Positions 7,494 to 15,649 of a stretch of DNA of 21,173 bases are shown here, piece by piece. Both the position numbers and the translations under genes were made by a program. How positions within the stretch are numbered: position 1 is the first letter of the stretch; the number at the start of each line of letters is the position of its first letter. Source of the DNA: Candidatus Helarchaeota archaeon (GTDB taxonomy: Archaea; Asgardarchaeota; Lokiarchaeia; Helarchaeales; JABXJV01); contig JABXJV010000011.1 in NCBI GenBank assembly GCA_013375355.1, forward strand, positions 1 to 21,173, written 5' to 3'. A model generated the notes under the pieces. The model was given only the letters and a program-made list of their open reading frames with translations, made no database searches and was not told where the DNA came from.

Positions 7494-9908
7494 ATGACAC
7501 GAGATATAATTTCATTAAACGGTATAGATTGGAAATTTGAAAAATTTAAAGAAAATCAAGGTATAAGAAAAGGAGTATTTCGAGAAAATTACGATTTTTC
7601 AAGTTGGAAAAGTGCGAAAGTTCCTGGGAATGTCAGATTAGATTTGATTTCAAATAAAGAAATTGATGTTCCTTTTTTTGGTAAGAATATTAAAAAATCT
7701 GAATGGATTGAAAATTTTGAATGGTGGTATCAAAAAGAATTTGAAATAAACGACAGAAATTCAGATTTAAGAAACAAAACTGTTCAATTAGTATTCGAAG
7801 GTGTCGATTATTTAGCAGATTTCTGGCTAAATGGCCAAGCACTTGGAAATCATGAAGGTATGTTTGGAAAAATCATTTTTAAATTAACAAATTTAAAATC
7901 GGGAAAGAATTCGTTAGTTGTAAAGTTAGCTCCATTAAAGAATTTTAAAAATAGATTTAAAGTTCTTAAATGCCAGATGAGCTTTGGTTGGGATATAGCA
8001 CCTAAATTAAAGACTAGTGGTATCTGGGATGATGTCTATTTAATCATTTCAGATAAGATTTGTTTTAATTCATGTTATATTAAACCGCTTTTGAATAATA
8101 ACGAAGCTTCGATTCATTTTCTGACCGAAATATCAAACGATTTACAGAAAGAAGTTATTAGATTAAGAATTACTATTCAGGGAAAGAATTTCAATATCGC
8201 ACCGATTGTTCATGAATTCGATGTTGAAGTATCAGATGGTACTAATAATTTAGAACAAGTAGTTCTGCTTAAGGACCCCAAACTATGGAACCCATGGGAT
8301 AAAGGTAAGCCGAATTTATACCAAGCAAAAATAAAGTTAATTAAAAATAACAAAGTAATTGATGAAATCAATGATACGTTTGGAATCAGAAAATTAGAAT
8401 TTCTAAGGAATTCTGATAATCCCAAACATATACCATGGATTTTTCAAATCAATGGAAAAAAAGAATATATTCGAGGTACTAATTGGATTCCACCCGATGC
8501 TCTTTTTGGAAGAATAGATAGAGAACGTTACGAACGAAATCTGAAATTAGCAAAAAAAGCAAATATTAACTTACTTAGGATGTGGGGAGGAGGAATTAGA
8601 GAAAAAAGAGAATTCTATGATCTTTGTGATGAATTGGGTTTACTCGTGTGGCAGGAATTTCCAATTGCGTGTGTTCAAAAAGTAGGTCTAAATTTTTTAG
8701 TAAATTTACCTAAAAATAAAAAATATCTCCAAATATTTAAAGAAGAAGCTGAATCTATAATAAGGGAGCTAAGGAATCATCCATCAATTGTGCTTTGGTG
8801 TGGTGGAAACGAGTTCCATGCTAAGGATAATAAACATATTATTGAGATTTTAGAAAGTATATGTAATGAACTAGATCCATCACGGATATTCATAAAGACA
8901 TGTCCTTATGGTGGAGATAAACATAATTATGATATATGGCACGGCATGGGACCATATTCAAGATATTTAGCTAATAAATCTCCATTTTGTAGCGAATTTG
9001 GTGTGTCAAGTTATCCAAATATTTCTAGCATAAAAAAATTCCTCCCTAAAAAAGAATTAAAACCATTTGGTGATGCAATGGAATTTCATGCACCAACTAC
9101 TTTGAATTTTGGTGCTCATTTCCCTCACATCAAACGATATATTATCCCCTTAAAACCAAATGATAGTTTAGAAAGTATTGTTCAAATGAGCCAAATAGCA
9201 CAAGGTCTCGCGTATAAAACCGCCATCGAGCATTACCGGCGTCTAAAATGGAAAAATGCAGGAGTGGCATTTTGGCAATTTAACGACTGCTGGCCTGGGA
9301 TATGTTTTTCAATTGTGGATTATTATTTCGAACCCAAATTATCTTTTCAATACATTAAACAAGCATACCAACCCATTTTAATTTCCTTAAACTATAATCT
9401 AAGGAAAAATTTTAATAAAAAAGACAAACGAGGGAGATTTAAGAACAAATTTGAAGGTGAAATTTATATTATTAATGATCTTTCTAAAAGTCTTGAAAAT
9501 CTGGAATTAAATATTGAAGTTATGAATGAGGATGAAGTAATTATCAACAATAATTATAAAATTGAAAAAATTGAAGGGGAAAGTTGCATTAAATTTAATG
9601 ATTATAAATTCGAGATACCATCAAACTTAGATAAGGCCCCCAAAATTTTCATTTCTTTATCTTATGAAGGAAAAAAAATTTCAAAAAACCAATATGATTT
9701 ATCTTATTTTGATAATATACAGTCTACTGCAATGGCTAAGCTAAATACCCAAATTTGTGATATTATATTTGTAGGAAAAAGACCCAAACCTATCCGATAT
9801 TTACAGGTCGCAATCAGAAGTTTTCTTATTGCGCTTTTTATGTTGATCATGATGATAAAAGTTTCTATTCTTTGGAGAAAAAGAAAAAAAGTGATTAATC
9901 ACTCTTAA
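7494..9908 (+). CDS. GH2 beta-mannosidase-like glycosidase with C-terminal membrane anchor
   Basis: The protein has 804 residues. An N-terminal jelly-roll domain (about 1-185, including WWYQKEF at 77-83 and GVDYLADFWLNG at 103-114) is followed by an Ig-like domain (about 190-300) and a TIM barrel (about 310-630). The barrel has RGTNWIPPDAL, LLRMWGGG, WCGGNE with E440 as acid/base, and CSEFG with E501 as nucleophile; WQFNDCWPG (594-602) completes the active site. This pattern is that of family 2 beta-mannosidases and exo-glucosaminidase relatives. Odd points: no signal peptide is visible, and a hydrophobic helix at about 774-793 followed by WRKRKK suggests a C-terminal anchor. The gene is in an operon with the GT-C gene, 15 bases away. 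The substrate is presumed to be a mannose-containing or related glycan. Confidence 0.88.
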   Translation: MTRDIISLNGIDWKFEKFKENQGIRKGVFRENYDFSSWKSAKVPGNVRLDLISNKEIDVPFFGKNIKKSEWIENFEWWYQKEFEINDRNSDLRNKTVQLVFEGVDYLADFWLNGQALGNHEGMFGKIIFKLTNLKSGKNSLVVKLAPLKNFKNRFKVLKCQMSFGWDIAPKLKTSGIWDDVYLIISDKICFNSCYIKPLLNNNEASIHFLTEISNDLQKEVIRLRITIQGKNFNIAPIVHEFDVEVSDGTNNLEQVVLLKDPKLWNPWDKGKPNLYQAKIKLIKNNKVIDEINDTFGIRKLEFLRNSDNPKHIPWIFQINGKKEYIRGTNWIPPDALFGRIDRERYERNLKLAKKANINLLRMWGGGIREKREFYDLCDELGLLVWQEFPIACVQKVGLNFLVNLPKNKKYLQIFKEEAESIIRELRNHPSIVLWCGGNEFHAKDNKHIIEILESICNELDPSRIFIKTCPYGGDKHNYDIWHGMGPYSRYLANKSPFCSEFGVSSYPNISSIKKFLPKKELKPFGDAMEFHAPTTLNFGAHFPHIKRYIIPLKPNDSLESIVQMSQIAQGLAYKTAIEHYRRLKWKNAGVAFWQFNDCWPGICFSIVDYYFEPKLSFQYIKQAYQPILISLNYNLRKNFNKKDKRGRFKNKFEGEIYIINDLSKSLENLELNIEVMNEDEVIINNNYKIEKIEGESCIKFNDYKFEIPSNLDKAPKIFISLSYEGKKISKNQYDLSYFDNIQSTAMAKLNTQICDIIFVGKRPKPIRYLQVAIRSFLIALFMLIMMIKVSILWRKRKKVINHS

Positions 9909-9914
9909 AAAAAA
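9906..9914 (-). terminator. T-tract terminator for the minus-strand pair
   Basis: On the minus strand a run of eight T's begins 12 bases after the stop codon at 9927-9929. It lies just past the GH2 stop on the other strand. Archaeal polymerases can stop on such tracts without a hairpin. Confidence 0.4.
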
Positions 9915-9926
9915 GAACCATTAAAT

Positions 9927-10643
9927 TTAACTATTTCGACATTTTAAAAAACAAATTGTTACTGGTCCAAAGATACAGATGATATCTAAAAAGGTCGGAG
10001 ACAAATTAAATAAGAATCTTAAGAACTCTACCGTAGAAAATAAAAAATAAAGTAATTTGGAACCTCCATAAAAAATTAGCAGACAGCCAAAAGGTAAGAT
10101 GATTTTATATGCATAATTAGATTTTTCAAAATGTAAAAACCAAATTCCTACGCTTATTAAAAAAGATAAAATAAAAATTTCTATTAATAAAGCTAGAATA
10201 AGGTTCACATCTCCTAAAAAAATTGAAAAAATTCCTCCTATAGCACCTATCCAACCTATTATTATAGGTACTATACCAAATTTGATATTTTTATAACAAT
10301 AAATACAGATAGCAGTTATTAAAATAAATGAAATACAAATCCAAATTTTTTCCAAAGGTGTATATAAGATATTTAAAAGTCTTGAGATTGCATAAGCATA
10401 ACCTGTAGTACCAAGAATAAAAAATCCAATCATTCCTAAAATTAAAGGAATACTTTCTTTCTTCGAAAGTGAAGTTAAATTTTCAGTTTTTATTTTTTCA
10501 ATTTTTTGAGGAAGAACATAATATAAAATAATTAAGCTTATTAACCCAAAGGTAAGAACTATAGAAGAACGGATTATTGAACTTATCAAATAATCATTAT
10601 TTAGAGATTTGATATTATAATCTAAGATTTCATAGATATTCAT
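9927..10643 (-). CDS. polytopic membrane protein of unknown function
   Basis: This 238-residue protein has about seven hydrophobic segments (roughly 23-43, 64-90, 101-117, 121-143, 147-171, 180-203 and 218-234), short loops and no recognised catalytic motif. I recognise no family. ATG 10643 is chosen because AGGAG (10651-10655, minus strand) lies seven bases upstream. The open frame also extends to TTG 10679 inside the preceding gene, but nothing supports that start. It lies 28 bases downstream of the propeller-repeat gene on the same strand, so the two are very probably one operon. A role in export, anchoring or modification of that surface protein is possible but unproven. Confidence 0.75.
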   Translation of the reverse strand: MNIYEILDYNIKSLNNDYLISSIIRSSIVLTFGLISLIILYYVLPQKIEKIKTENLTSLSKKESIPLILGMIGFFILGTTGYAYAISRLLNILYTPLEKIWICISFILITAICIYCYKNIKFGIVPIIIGWIGAIGGIFSIFLGDVNLILALLIEIFILSFLISVGIWFLHFEKSNYAYKIILPFGCLLIFYGGSKLLYFLFSTVEFLRFLFNLSPTFLDIICIFGPVTICFLKCRNS

Positions 10644-10650
10644 AACAAAA

Positions 10651-10655
10651 CTCCT
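10651..10655 (-). promoter_or_regulatory. Shine-Dalgarno site AGGAG deciding the start at 10643
   Basis: AGGAG on the minus strand is seven bases before ATG 10643. It lies between the stop of the upstream gene and this start. Confidence 0.6.
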
Positions 10656-10671
10656 ATATGATATGAAGTTT

Positions 10672-12360
10672 TCAGTCAAGCCTTCTGGGATGTTTTCGTT
10701 TTTCTTGTTTTTTTTCTCTCTTTTCTTTTGGTTTAATTTTTTCTTCCTTTTCTTTTGTTCTCATTTGTGATAGACAATAAATGAATGCAGTGCATAATGG
10801 AAGACCGAAGACTAACATGATAAGAATAATTGTAGACATGGCTGCTTGAGGATTTACATAATAAGGTATTTTGATAATTTTTTCTCTAGAACCAACTCTG
10901 CCGTTGTTATATATTCTTTGGGCAAAAATATCTATACTGCTACGAGCATCTTCCCAAACAATAATCGCCCCATCATCAGAATCAGAACATAATTTAGGAT
11001 AGTTTTGATCATTATTCAAATCAGAGATTAACCTTCCATTTTGTTCAAGTTTTAAATTTCCAGAAAATCCTAAAAACTGACAGTAAATTCCATAACCATA
11101 AGGTAAAGTCCTATTATCCGCCCATACTAATATTGCTCCATCGCTTCGATTGATAATTTGATGATTTATTTGATTTGATGAATGAGTACAAATGCCTGTA
11201 CCATTTAAAGTCCAACTGACTCCACCAGTTGAATTGATGTTTTGACCATATATATCATTATGATTTCCTGCCGTGCGATTATCTAACCAAGTAATAATAG
11301 CTCCTTGGGAATTATCTATACATAATTTTGGGCTTACTTGGCTATTTGAATCGTTACAAATAACGGTTCCATTTAATTCCCATTGGGCATCACCCATTTG
11401 ATTTAATTTCTGGGCAAAAATATCAGAATTTATGTTTCTCATATCCTCCCAGACAATTATACAGCCTTGATTCTGATCTGATATAACTTGTATTGATTGT
11501 TGATTGCTATCGTTATTACAAACAATGGTACCGTTATTATCCCATTCAGTTATTCCTGTATTATTTATTAATTGTGCATAAATATCTTTATTACCACCTC
11601 TTAGATCTTCCCATACAATTATTGCTCCACCATTTCCATCTGTACATATTTTAATGTTATTTTGATTTCCAGAACTATTACAGATAACTGTGCCATTGCT
11701 CAGCCACTGAGTTTGACCATTAGCGTCAATATATTGCACATAAATATCTTCAGAATTTGATCTATTATCACACCAAGCAATAATTGCTCCACCACTTGAA
11801 TTACTGACTATTTGAGGGTTTTTTTGATAATCACTAGCATTACAAATGACAATTCCATTTGGAATCCATTCGATATTACCTGTTTCATTTATTCTTTGTG
11901 CATAAATATCTGATTCAGTTATACCGATTCGATCGTCTTGCCATACAATAATTGCTCCTCCGGAACCATCAGGAATTAACTGAGGATTTGTTTGGTTGTT
12001 AGATGCATTACAAATTACAATACCATTTGTTTCCCAATTAGCTGTTTGAATAAATCCATTAGAATAAATTCTTTGAGCATAGATATCCCAGTTTCCTGAT
12101 CTATTATCTTGCCAAACAATAATGGCTCCCTCTCCACTAATAACTATCTGTATATTAGTTTGATTTTCAACAGCTCGACAAATAGGATTTCCTGATTTAT
12201 ACCAGAAATTAGATTTAAGATTATAATCAGATACCTTGGATAAAGTGCAATTTGCTGTGTAAATATTATTTATGAATGTATGATGTAATCCGATAATCCC
12301 AACACCAGAAATTAAAATAAACATTATTAGAATTCCAAAGAAATACCTTTTTTTTACCAT
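10672..12360 (-). CDS. membrane-anchored surface protein with eight propeller-type repeats
   Basis: The protein has 562 residues. A signal-anchor helix (about 7-26) is followed by eight tandem repeats of about 50 residues. Each repeat has the core NG-x-VIC, then NPQ-like, GGAIIVWxDxR, and DIYAQ. A second helix (about 507-529) and a 30-residue Lys/Glu/Arg-rich tail complete it. The repeats look like blades of a beta-propeller of the kind found in secreted bacterial proteins with FlgD-like sorting domains. About 21 N-x-S/T sequons occur, many as NGT or DNR(S/T), suggesting a heavily N-glycosylated extracellular domain. Seven repeats keep a cysteine in the VIC position; the eighth (NGRLIS) does not. 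ATG 12360 lies nine bases after AAGGA; ATG 12369 abuts that site and is less likely. It may act as a surface binding or scaffold protein; the ligand is unknown. Confidence 0.82.
   Translation of the reverse strand: MVKKRYFFGILIMFILISGVGIIGLHHTFINNIYTANCTLSKVSDYNLKSNFWYKSGNPICRAVENQTNIQIVISGEGAIIVWQDNRSGNWDIYAQRIYSNGFIQTANWETNGIVICNASNNQTNPQLIPDGSGGAIIVWQDDRIGITESDIYAQRINETGNIEWIPNGIVICNASDYQKNPQIVSNSSGGAIIAWCDNRSNSEDIYVQYIDANGQTQWLSNGTVICNSSGNQNNIKICTDGNGGAIIVWEDLRGGNKDIYAQLINNTGITEWDNNGTIVCNNDSNQQSIQVISDQNQGCIIVWEDMRNINSDIFAQKLNQMGDAQWELNGTVICNDSNSQVSPKLCIDNSQGAIITWLDNRTAGNHNDIYGQNINSTGGVSWTLNGTGICTHSSNQINHQIINRSDGAILVWADNRTLPYGYGIYCQFLGFSGNLKLEQNGRLISDLNNDQNYPKLCSDSDDGAIIVWEDARSSIDIFAQRIYNNGRVGSREKIIKIPYYVNPQAAMSTIILIMLVFGLPLCTAFIYCLSQMRTKEKEEKIKPKEKREKKQEKRKHPRRLD
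10920..12190 (-). repeat. eight tandem approx. 150-bp coding repeats (propeller blades)
   Basis: The region encodes eight copies of a repeat of about 50 residues with the shared core GAIIVWxDxR then DIYAQ. Copies differ mainly in the loop after the DxR and in the residues between VIC and the next blade. Boundaries are approximate. Divergence among copies suggests the array is old and not a recent expansion. Confidence 0.75.
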
Positions 12361-12369
12361 TAAACTCAT

Positions 12370-12374
12370 TCCTT
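12370..12374 (-). promoter_or_regulatory. Shine-Dalgarno site AAGGA deciding the start at 12360
   Basis: AAGGA on the minus strand directly abuts ATG 12369 but stands nine bases before ATG 12360. The second ATG is therefore the more plausible start. Confidence 0.45.
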
Positions 12375-12571
12375 TTATGCATAATACCCTTAATTCACAT
12401 TTCTGCGGAATTTTATTTGAAAAGTAATATTAATGATTATAAATTTCTTCAAATACTGAAAAAATCTAGAGTTTTATCCATAAAAATATATTTAATTAAA
12501 AGGCAGTTTTTTTTAAATTTTTAGGATATATTCATTATTGATATTTTAACACTTAATGAAAAGGTATTTTG

Positions 12572-13117
12572 ATGTCTAAAACTCTGGGGATTATCCTAAT
12601 TGGGGATGTTGATCAAACAATAGGAAAATTTTTGCAACAGAATCTTCTAAATTGCTTTGATATATTTCAAAAAGTCTTAATTTTTGAAAAAACAGAAAAA
12701 ATTCCAAAAGAAGCTTATAATAAAGTAAGAGGGCAATATTTATCGACTCCTTTTCTAAACTTGGTTAAAAAAAGAGCTGAAAAAGAAAAATATTTTAAAG
12801 CAATTGGAGTTACAGAGGTTGATCTTTACGTTCCCTCCCTAAATTTCGTTTTTGGTGTCGCAATAAGCCGTGCGTGTATGATATCTATTCATCGACTTAA
12901 TCCTAAATTTTGGGGGGTAGGAGGTCTTACAAATCAAAATCTATTTTTAGAGAGGACTTTAAAAGAGTCAATTCATGAATTAGGTCATACACTCGGCTTA
13001 AGTCACTGTGAAAATTATTGTATTATGCGTTTTTCAAATACCATTATGGATACCGATGATAAACCAAAGGAATTTTGTTCTAATTGTAGTAAAAAACTCC
13101 TTAAAATTCATAAATAA
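12572..13117 (+). CDS. amzA: archaemetzincin-type zinc protease
   Basis: The protein has 181 residues, normal for archaeal archaemetzincins. The metzincin site is at 135-146: H135, E136, H139 and H145 followed by C146 (HELGHTLGLSHC). C150 and M152 come next (CIM, the Met-turn region), then the second zinc pair C169/C172 (CSNC). The family is a soluble, probably cytosolic, peptidase with one catalytic and one structural zinc. The spacing C146-x3-C150 is one residue shorter than the CX4C I recall for the family. ATG 12572 lies six bases after AAGGT (12561-12565); TTG 12569 directly before it is in frame but too close. It appears to be a single-gene unit, divergent from the propeller gene. Confidence 0.92.
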   Translation: MSKTLGIILIGDVDQTIGKFLQQNLLNCFDIFQKVLIFEKTEKIPKEAYNKVRGQYLSTPFLNLVKKRAEKEKYFKAIGVTEVDLYVPSLNFVFGVAISRACMISIHRLNPKFWGVGGLTNQNLFLERTLKESIHELGHTLGLSHCENYCIMRFSNTIMDTDDKPKEFCSNCSKKLLKIHK

Positions 13118-13153
13118 TGATTAAAAATTTTAAATAATCCTTTTAATCTTTAG

Positions 13154-13178
13154 TTTCAAATTGAAAAATTATTTTTTT
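13154..13178 (+). terminator. small hairpin plus T-tract after the archaemetzincin gene
   Basis: TTTCAA and TTGAAA form a six-base inverted repeat with a one-base loop (or five pairs with three). Seven T's follow at 13172-13178. It lies 36 bases after the stop. The stem is weak, and the T-tract is the stronger part of the signal. Confidence 0.4.
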
Positions 13179-13219
13179 GTTAATATTGATTTTGTACAAT
13201 TTTAAATAGGTGATGAAAC

Positions 13220-14212
13220 TTGAGTTTAGATTTTGGAAATGGAGTAGATAGTGTTAAAATCACTGTTTTATCTAATAATACAACTGATCTAACTCTTCGG
13301 ACCGATGCCAGATTTAAAGGAAAAGTCATTCAACCAACAATATCAGTCGTAAATGCTATTGCAGAACATGCATTAGCAATGAGTATTGAAGTGAATGGGA
13401 CGAACATATTATATGATTTCGGGGGAATGGGACTTGCGATTCTAAAAAATTTGGAGATTCTTAATGTAAAACCAGAAAATTTCCAAAAGGCTGTTTTATC
13501 CCATGGGCATTTTGACCATTTTGGAACAATATTTAAATTATTACCTCTAATGGGTCCAAATAAGGAGATAATTGTGGAACCAAATATTTTCAAACAAAAA
13601 GTAGTAGCTCTAGGTGAGGCTGGAGAAATAATAGATATTAACACGTTAAGAGAAAATTATCGAGCTTTAAAAAAAGCAAAAAAAGTCCGAGAGCTTCCTG
13701 GGTTAAGAAAGAATTTGCTCGAAAAATTAACTTTAGATAACCAACAAACTCTAATTGAAACATCAGAACCGATAGAATTAGCTCCTGGTGTATGGACATC
13801 AGGTGAAATCGAGTTGCTCGATAAAAGTGAGTTGACTAGTAACTTATTTCTCAAAATTGATAAGACTACTTTTGAAGAGGAATCATTCCGAGATGAAATT
13901 GCTATTTATATTAAAGTTAAAAATAAGGGGCTTATTGTTTTAACAGGTTGTGGGCATACGGGAATGATTAATACAATTAAATATGGTCAAAAACTTTCTG
14001 GAGTAGATAAAATATACGCTGTTATAGGTGGTTTTCATCTAAATTGGGCTACAGAAGAACAACTGGATAAAGTTGTAAATTATTTCAATGAATTAAAACC
14101 AGAAATTATATGCGGAATGCATTGTACAGGGTTTAAATTTAATGTTAAATTATTCTCAAAAATGCCAGATAATGCAACCCTAGGATTGGTAGGTACAAAA
14201 TTTATCCTTTAA
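13220..14212 (+). CDS. COG1237 metallo-beta-lactamase-fold hydrolase
   Basis: The protein has 330 residues. The first metal motif is SHGHFDH with H95, H97, D99 and H100. Further candidate ligands are H246 in GCGH (243-246), H273 in GGFHL and H301 in GMHCTGF. The order and the GCGHTGM / GMHCTGF pair fit COG1237. That group is often annotated as 7,8-dihydropterin-6-methyl-4-(beta-D-ribofuranosyl)-aminobenzene-5'-phosphate synthase, a methanopterin-pathway label that does not hold for all members. No signal peptide is present. The start is TTG 13220, with AGGTGATG just upstream (13208-13215); the ATG inside that site is out of frame. It precedes the thymidylate synthase gene on the same strand by 198 bases. 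Confidence 0.85.
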   Translation: MSLDFGNGVDSVKITVLSNNTTDLTLRTDARFKGKVIQPTISVVNAIAEHALAMSIEVNGTNILYDFGGMGLAILKNLEILNVKPENFQKAVLSHGHFDHFGTIFKLLPLMGPNKEIIVEPNIFKQKVVALGEAGEIIDINTLRENYRALKKAKKVRELPGLRKNLLEKLTLDNQQTLIETSEPIELAPGVWTSGEIELLDKSELTSNLFLKIDKTTFEEESFRDEIAIYIKVKNKGLIVLTGCGHTGMINTIKYGQKLSGVDKIYAVIGGFHLNWATEEQLDKVVNYFNELKPEIICGMHCTGFKFNVKLFSKMPDNATLGLVGTKFIL

Positions 14213-14222
14213 TTTTCGATTA

Positions 14223-14230
14223 TTTTTTTT
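14223..14230 (+). terminator. T-tract after the COG1237 gene
   Basis: Eight T's start 10 bases after the stop codon with no convincing stem. It is a candidate archaeal U-tract terminator. The remaining intergenic bases to 14410 hold only AT-rich sequence, including a TTAATATA stretch (14371-14378) that could be a TATA element for the next gene. Confidence 0.35.
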
Positions 14231-14410
14231 AGTTAAAATCTAATTTATATAAATGGTTTTTAAAAAAAATTTTTAAAAATCCTAATTTCTCATATAGAAT
14301 CAAATAAATTTGCATGTTTTTATATTTAAAACATAATATCTTATTGAAGAATGCTTATCATTAAAAAAAATTAATATATTTTAACGACAAAAATTTGGAG
14401 AATTGATTTT

Positions 14411-15178
14411 ATGGAATCATATCAACTTCCTATATTATTGGTTAATGCAGAAACCACGGGTGAAGCTTGGATTAAAACTGTAAAAGCAGTTTGGGATAAT
14501 GGTAAAATGATGCCAAATCATTATGAAGATAAGCCATCCAAAGAAGCGACGGTATTGGTCAATATTTCTAACCCTCTAAAAGAACCTAGAGTTCATGTAG
14601 CTGATTATGTTTCTACACAAGACATAAAAATTAAAAATACATATACTAAAGAAGTTTTAAAAGGTACTATTGATTATTTAGTTGATAAAGGCAGTCTTTC
14701 TTACACTTACCACCGCCGTCTTTGGAATTGGGGTAAGTCAGTACCCAAACATGATGAGATTCTAAAATCAAAAAACCTTCCTATGGTAGAAGTTCCCCCT
14801 GAAGGGATAAATCAAATTGAATATCTGATCCAAAAAGCAAAAGAAGAAAATATATCCCGAAAACTCCAAGTTACGACCTGGGCTCCTTGGAAAGATTTGA
14901 AAGTAAGTGGAGCTCCATGCCTCCAACGTATCTGGTTTAGGATCACTGATGATAAATATCTTATAATGGAAACCCACTGGAGATCCCGTGATCTGTTTAA
15001 AGCATATGGCTCTAACGTCTATGCTATGGCTGAGTTGGGTAAAATGATTGCTGATAGACTAGGTTTGAAATTAATTCAATATGTAGATTTGAGTAATTCT
15101 CTCCATATTTACGAATCTGATTTTAAAGATGTTGAAGGAGTTTTTAAAACTTTAGAAAAGCGAGGAATCAAAGTATAA
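14411..15178 (+). CDS. thyA: thymidylate synthase, archaeal ThyA-like
   Basis: The protein has 255 residues. The C-terminal half carries the thymidylate synthase core: catalytic C170 in GAPCLQRIWF (167-176), the phosphate-binding RSRD at 191-194, N202 at the position of the dUMP-selecting Asn (dCMP hydroxymethylases have Asp there), and LHIYESD (231-237) matching the D/HxY nucleotide motif. The His that normally follows the catalytic Cys is Leu here and the Gln of PCHxxxQF is Trp; a PCL motif is, as I recall, typical of methanogen-type enzymes. It would methylate dUMP using methylene-tetrahydrofolate or methylene-tetrahydromethanopterin. The N-terminal half (1-150) is divergent. The start is ATG 14411, ten bases after GGAG. 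No dihydrofolate reductase gene is nearby. Confidence 0.82.
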   Translation: MESYQLPILLVNAETTGEAWIKTVKAVWDNGKMMPNHYEDKPSKEATVLVNISNPLKEPRVHVADYVSTQDIKIKNTYTKEVLKGTIDYLVDKGSLSYTYHRRLWNWGKSVPKHDEILKSKNLPMVEVPPEGINQIEYLIQKAKEENISRKLQVTTWAPWKDLKVSGAPCLQRIWFRITDDKYLIMETHWRSRDLFKAYGSNVYAMAELGKMIADRLGLKLIQYVDLSNSLHIYESDFKDVEGVFKTLEKRGIKV

Positions 15179-15316
15179 ATAACAATAATTATTGAAAAAT
15201 ATCAAAAAATTATGTAAATAACCAAGATTATTCCAATTGTTAAGGATGGAAATAAAAAGTAATAAAAACTTAGATTTTAAATGTATTATAATGAATGAAA
15301 AATCGGTGTGAAATTA

Positions 15317-15637
15317 ATGTCAGACCTAGAAGAAAACTTCAAGAGTCTCCCATTTGAAGAAAAGATTAAAATTATGGACAGTATGACGGAGAAGCAAAAA
15401 AAAGATGGGATCGAGCAAGTCAAGTACATTTGTAAAAATTATTGTGGAAAGTGTCCAAGCTACGAGGGGACAGGCGAAACAAATCTTGCATTTTGTTCAA
15501 TAGGTAAGAGTTCACTGATAAAAGAAGAAAAAGGGTGTCTTTGTGATCAATGTCCAATTACCCGACAGATGAGTCTAAGATGGGTCAATTATTGCACTCA
15601 AGGTAGTGCACTGGAGCTCTCCAAAGCTGGAAAATAA
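15317..15637 (+). CDS. DUF2769-family cysteine-rich protein
   Basis: This 106-residue protein has eight cysteines at 39, 43, 46, 60, 74, 76, 79 and 93. The motifs YCGKCPSYEGTG, FCSIGKSS, GCLCDQCP and YCTQGSA are the DUF2769 pattern known mainly from methanogens and other anaerobic archaea. The spacing suggests bound metal or an iron-sulfur cluster; the activity is unknown. The N-terminal 35 residues are helical and charged. ATG 15317 is preceded by GGTGTGA (15305-15311); the GTG at 15308 is in frame but lies inside that site. The cupin gene follows by 12 bases with its own GGTG site, so the pair is probably one operon. Confidence 0.85.
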   Translation: MSDLEENFKSLPFEEKIKIMDSMTEKQKKDGIEQVKYICKNYCGKCPSYEGTGETNLAFCSIGKSSLIKEEKGCLCDQCPITRQMSLRWVNYCTQGSALELSKAGK

Positions 15638-15649
15638 AAAGGTGTTGAA

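Noticed and set aside
10643..10679. Longer N-terminus of the seven-helix protein starting at TTG 10679
   Set aside because: It would overlap the upstream stop codon and has no ribosome site, while AGGAG is correctly spaced for ATG 10643.
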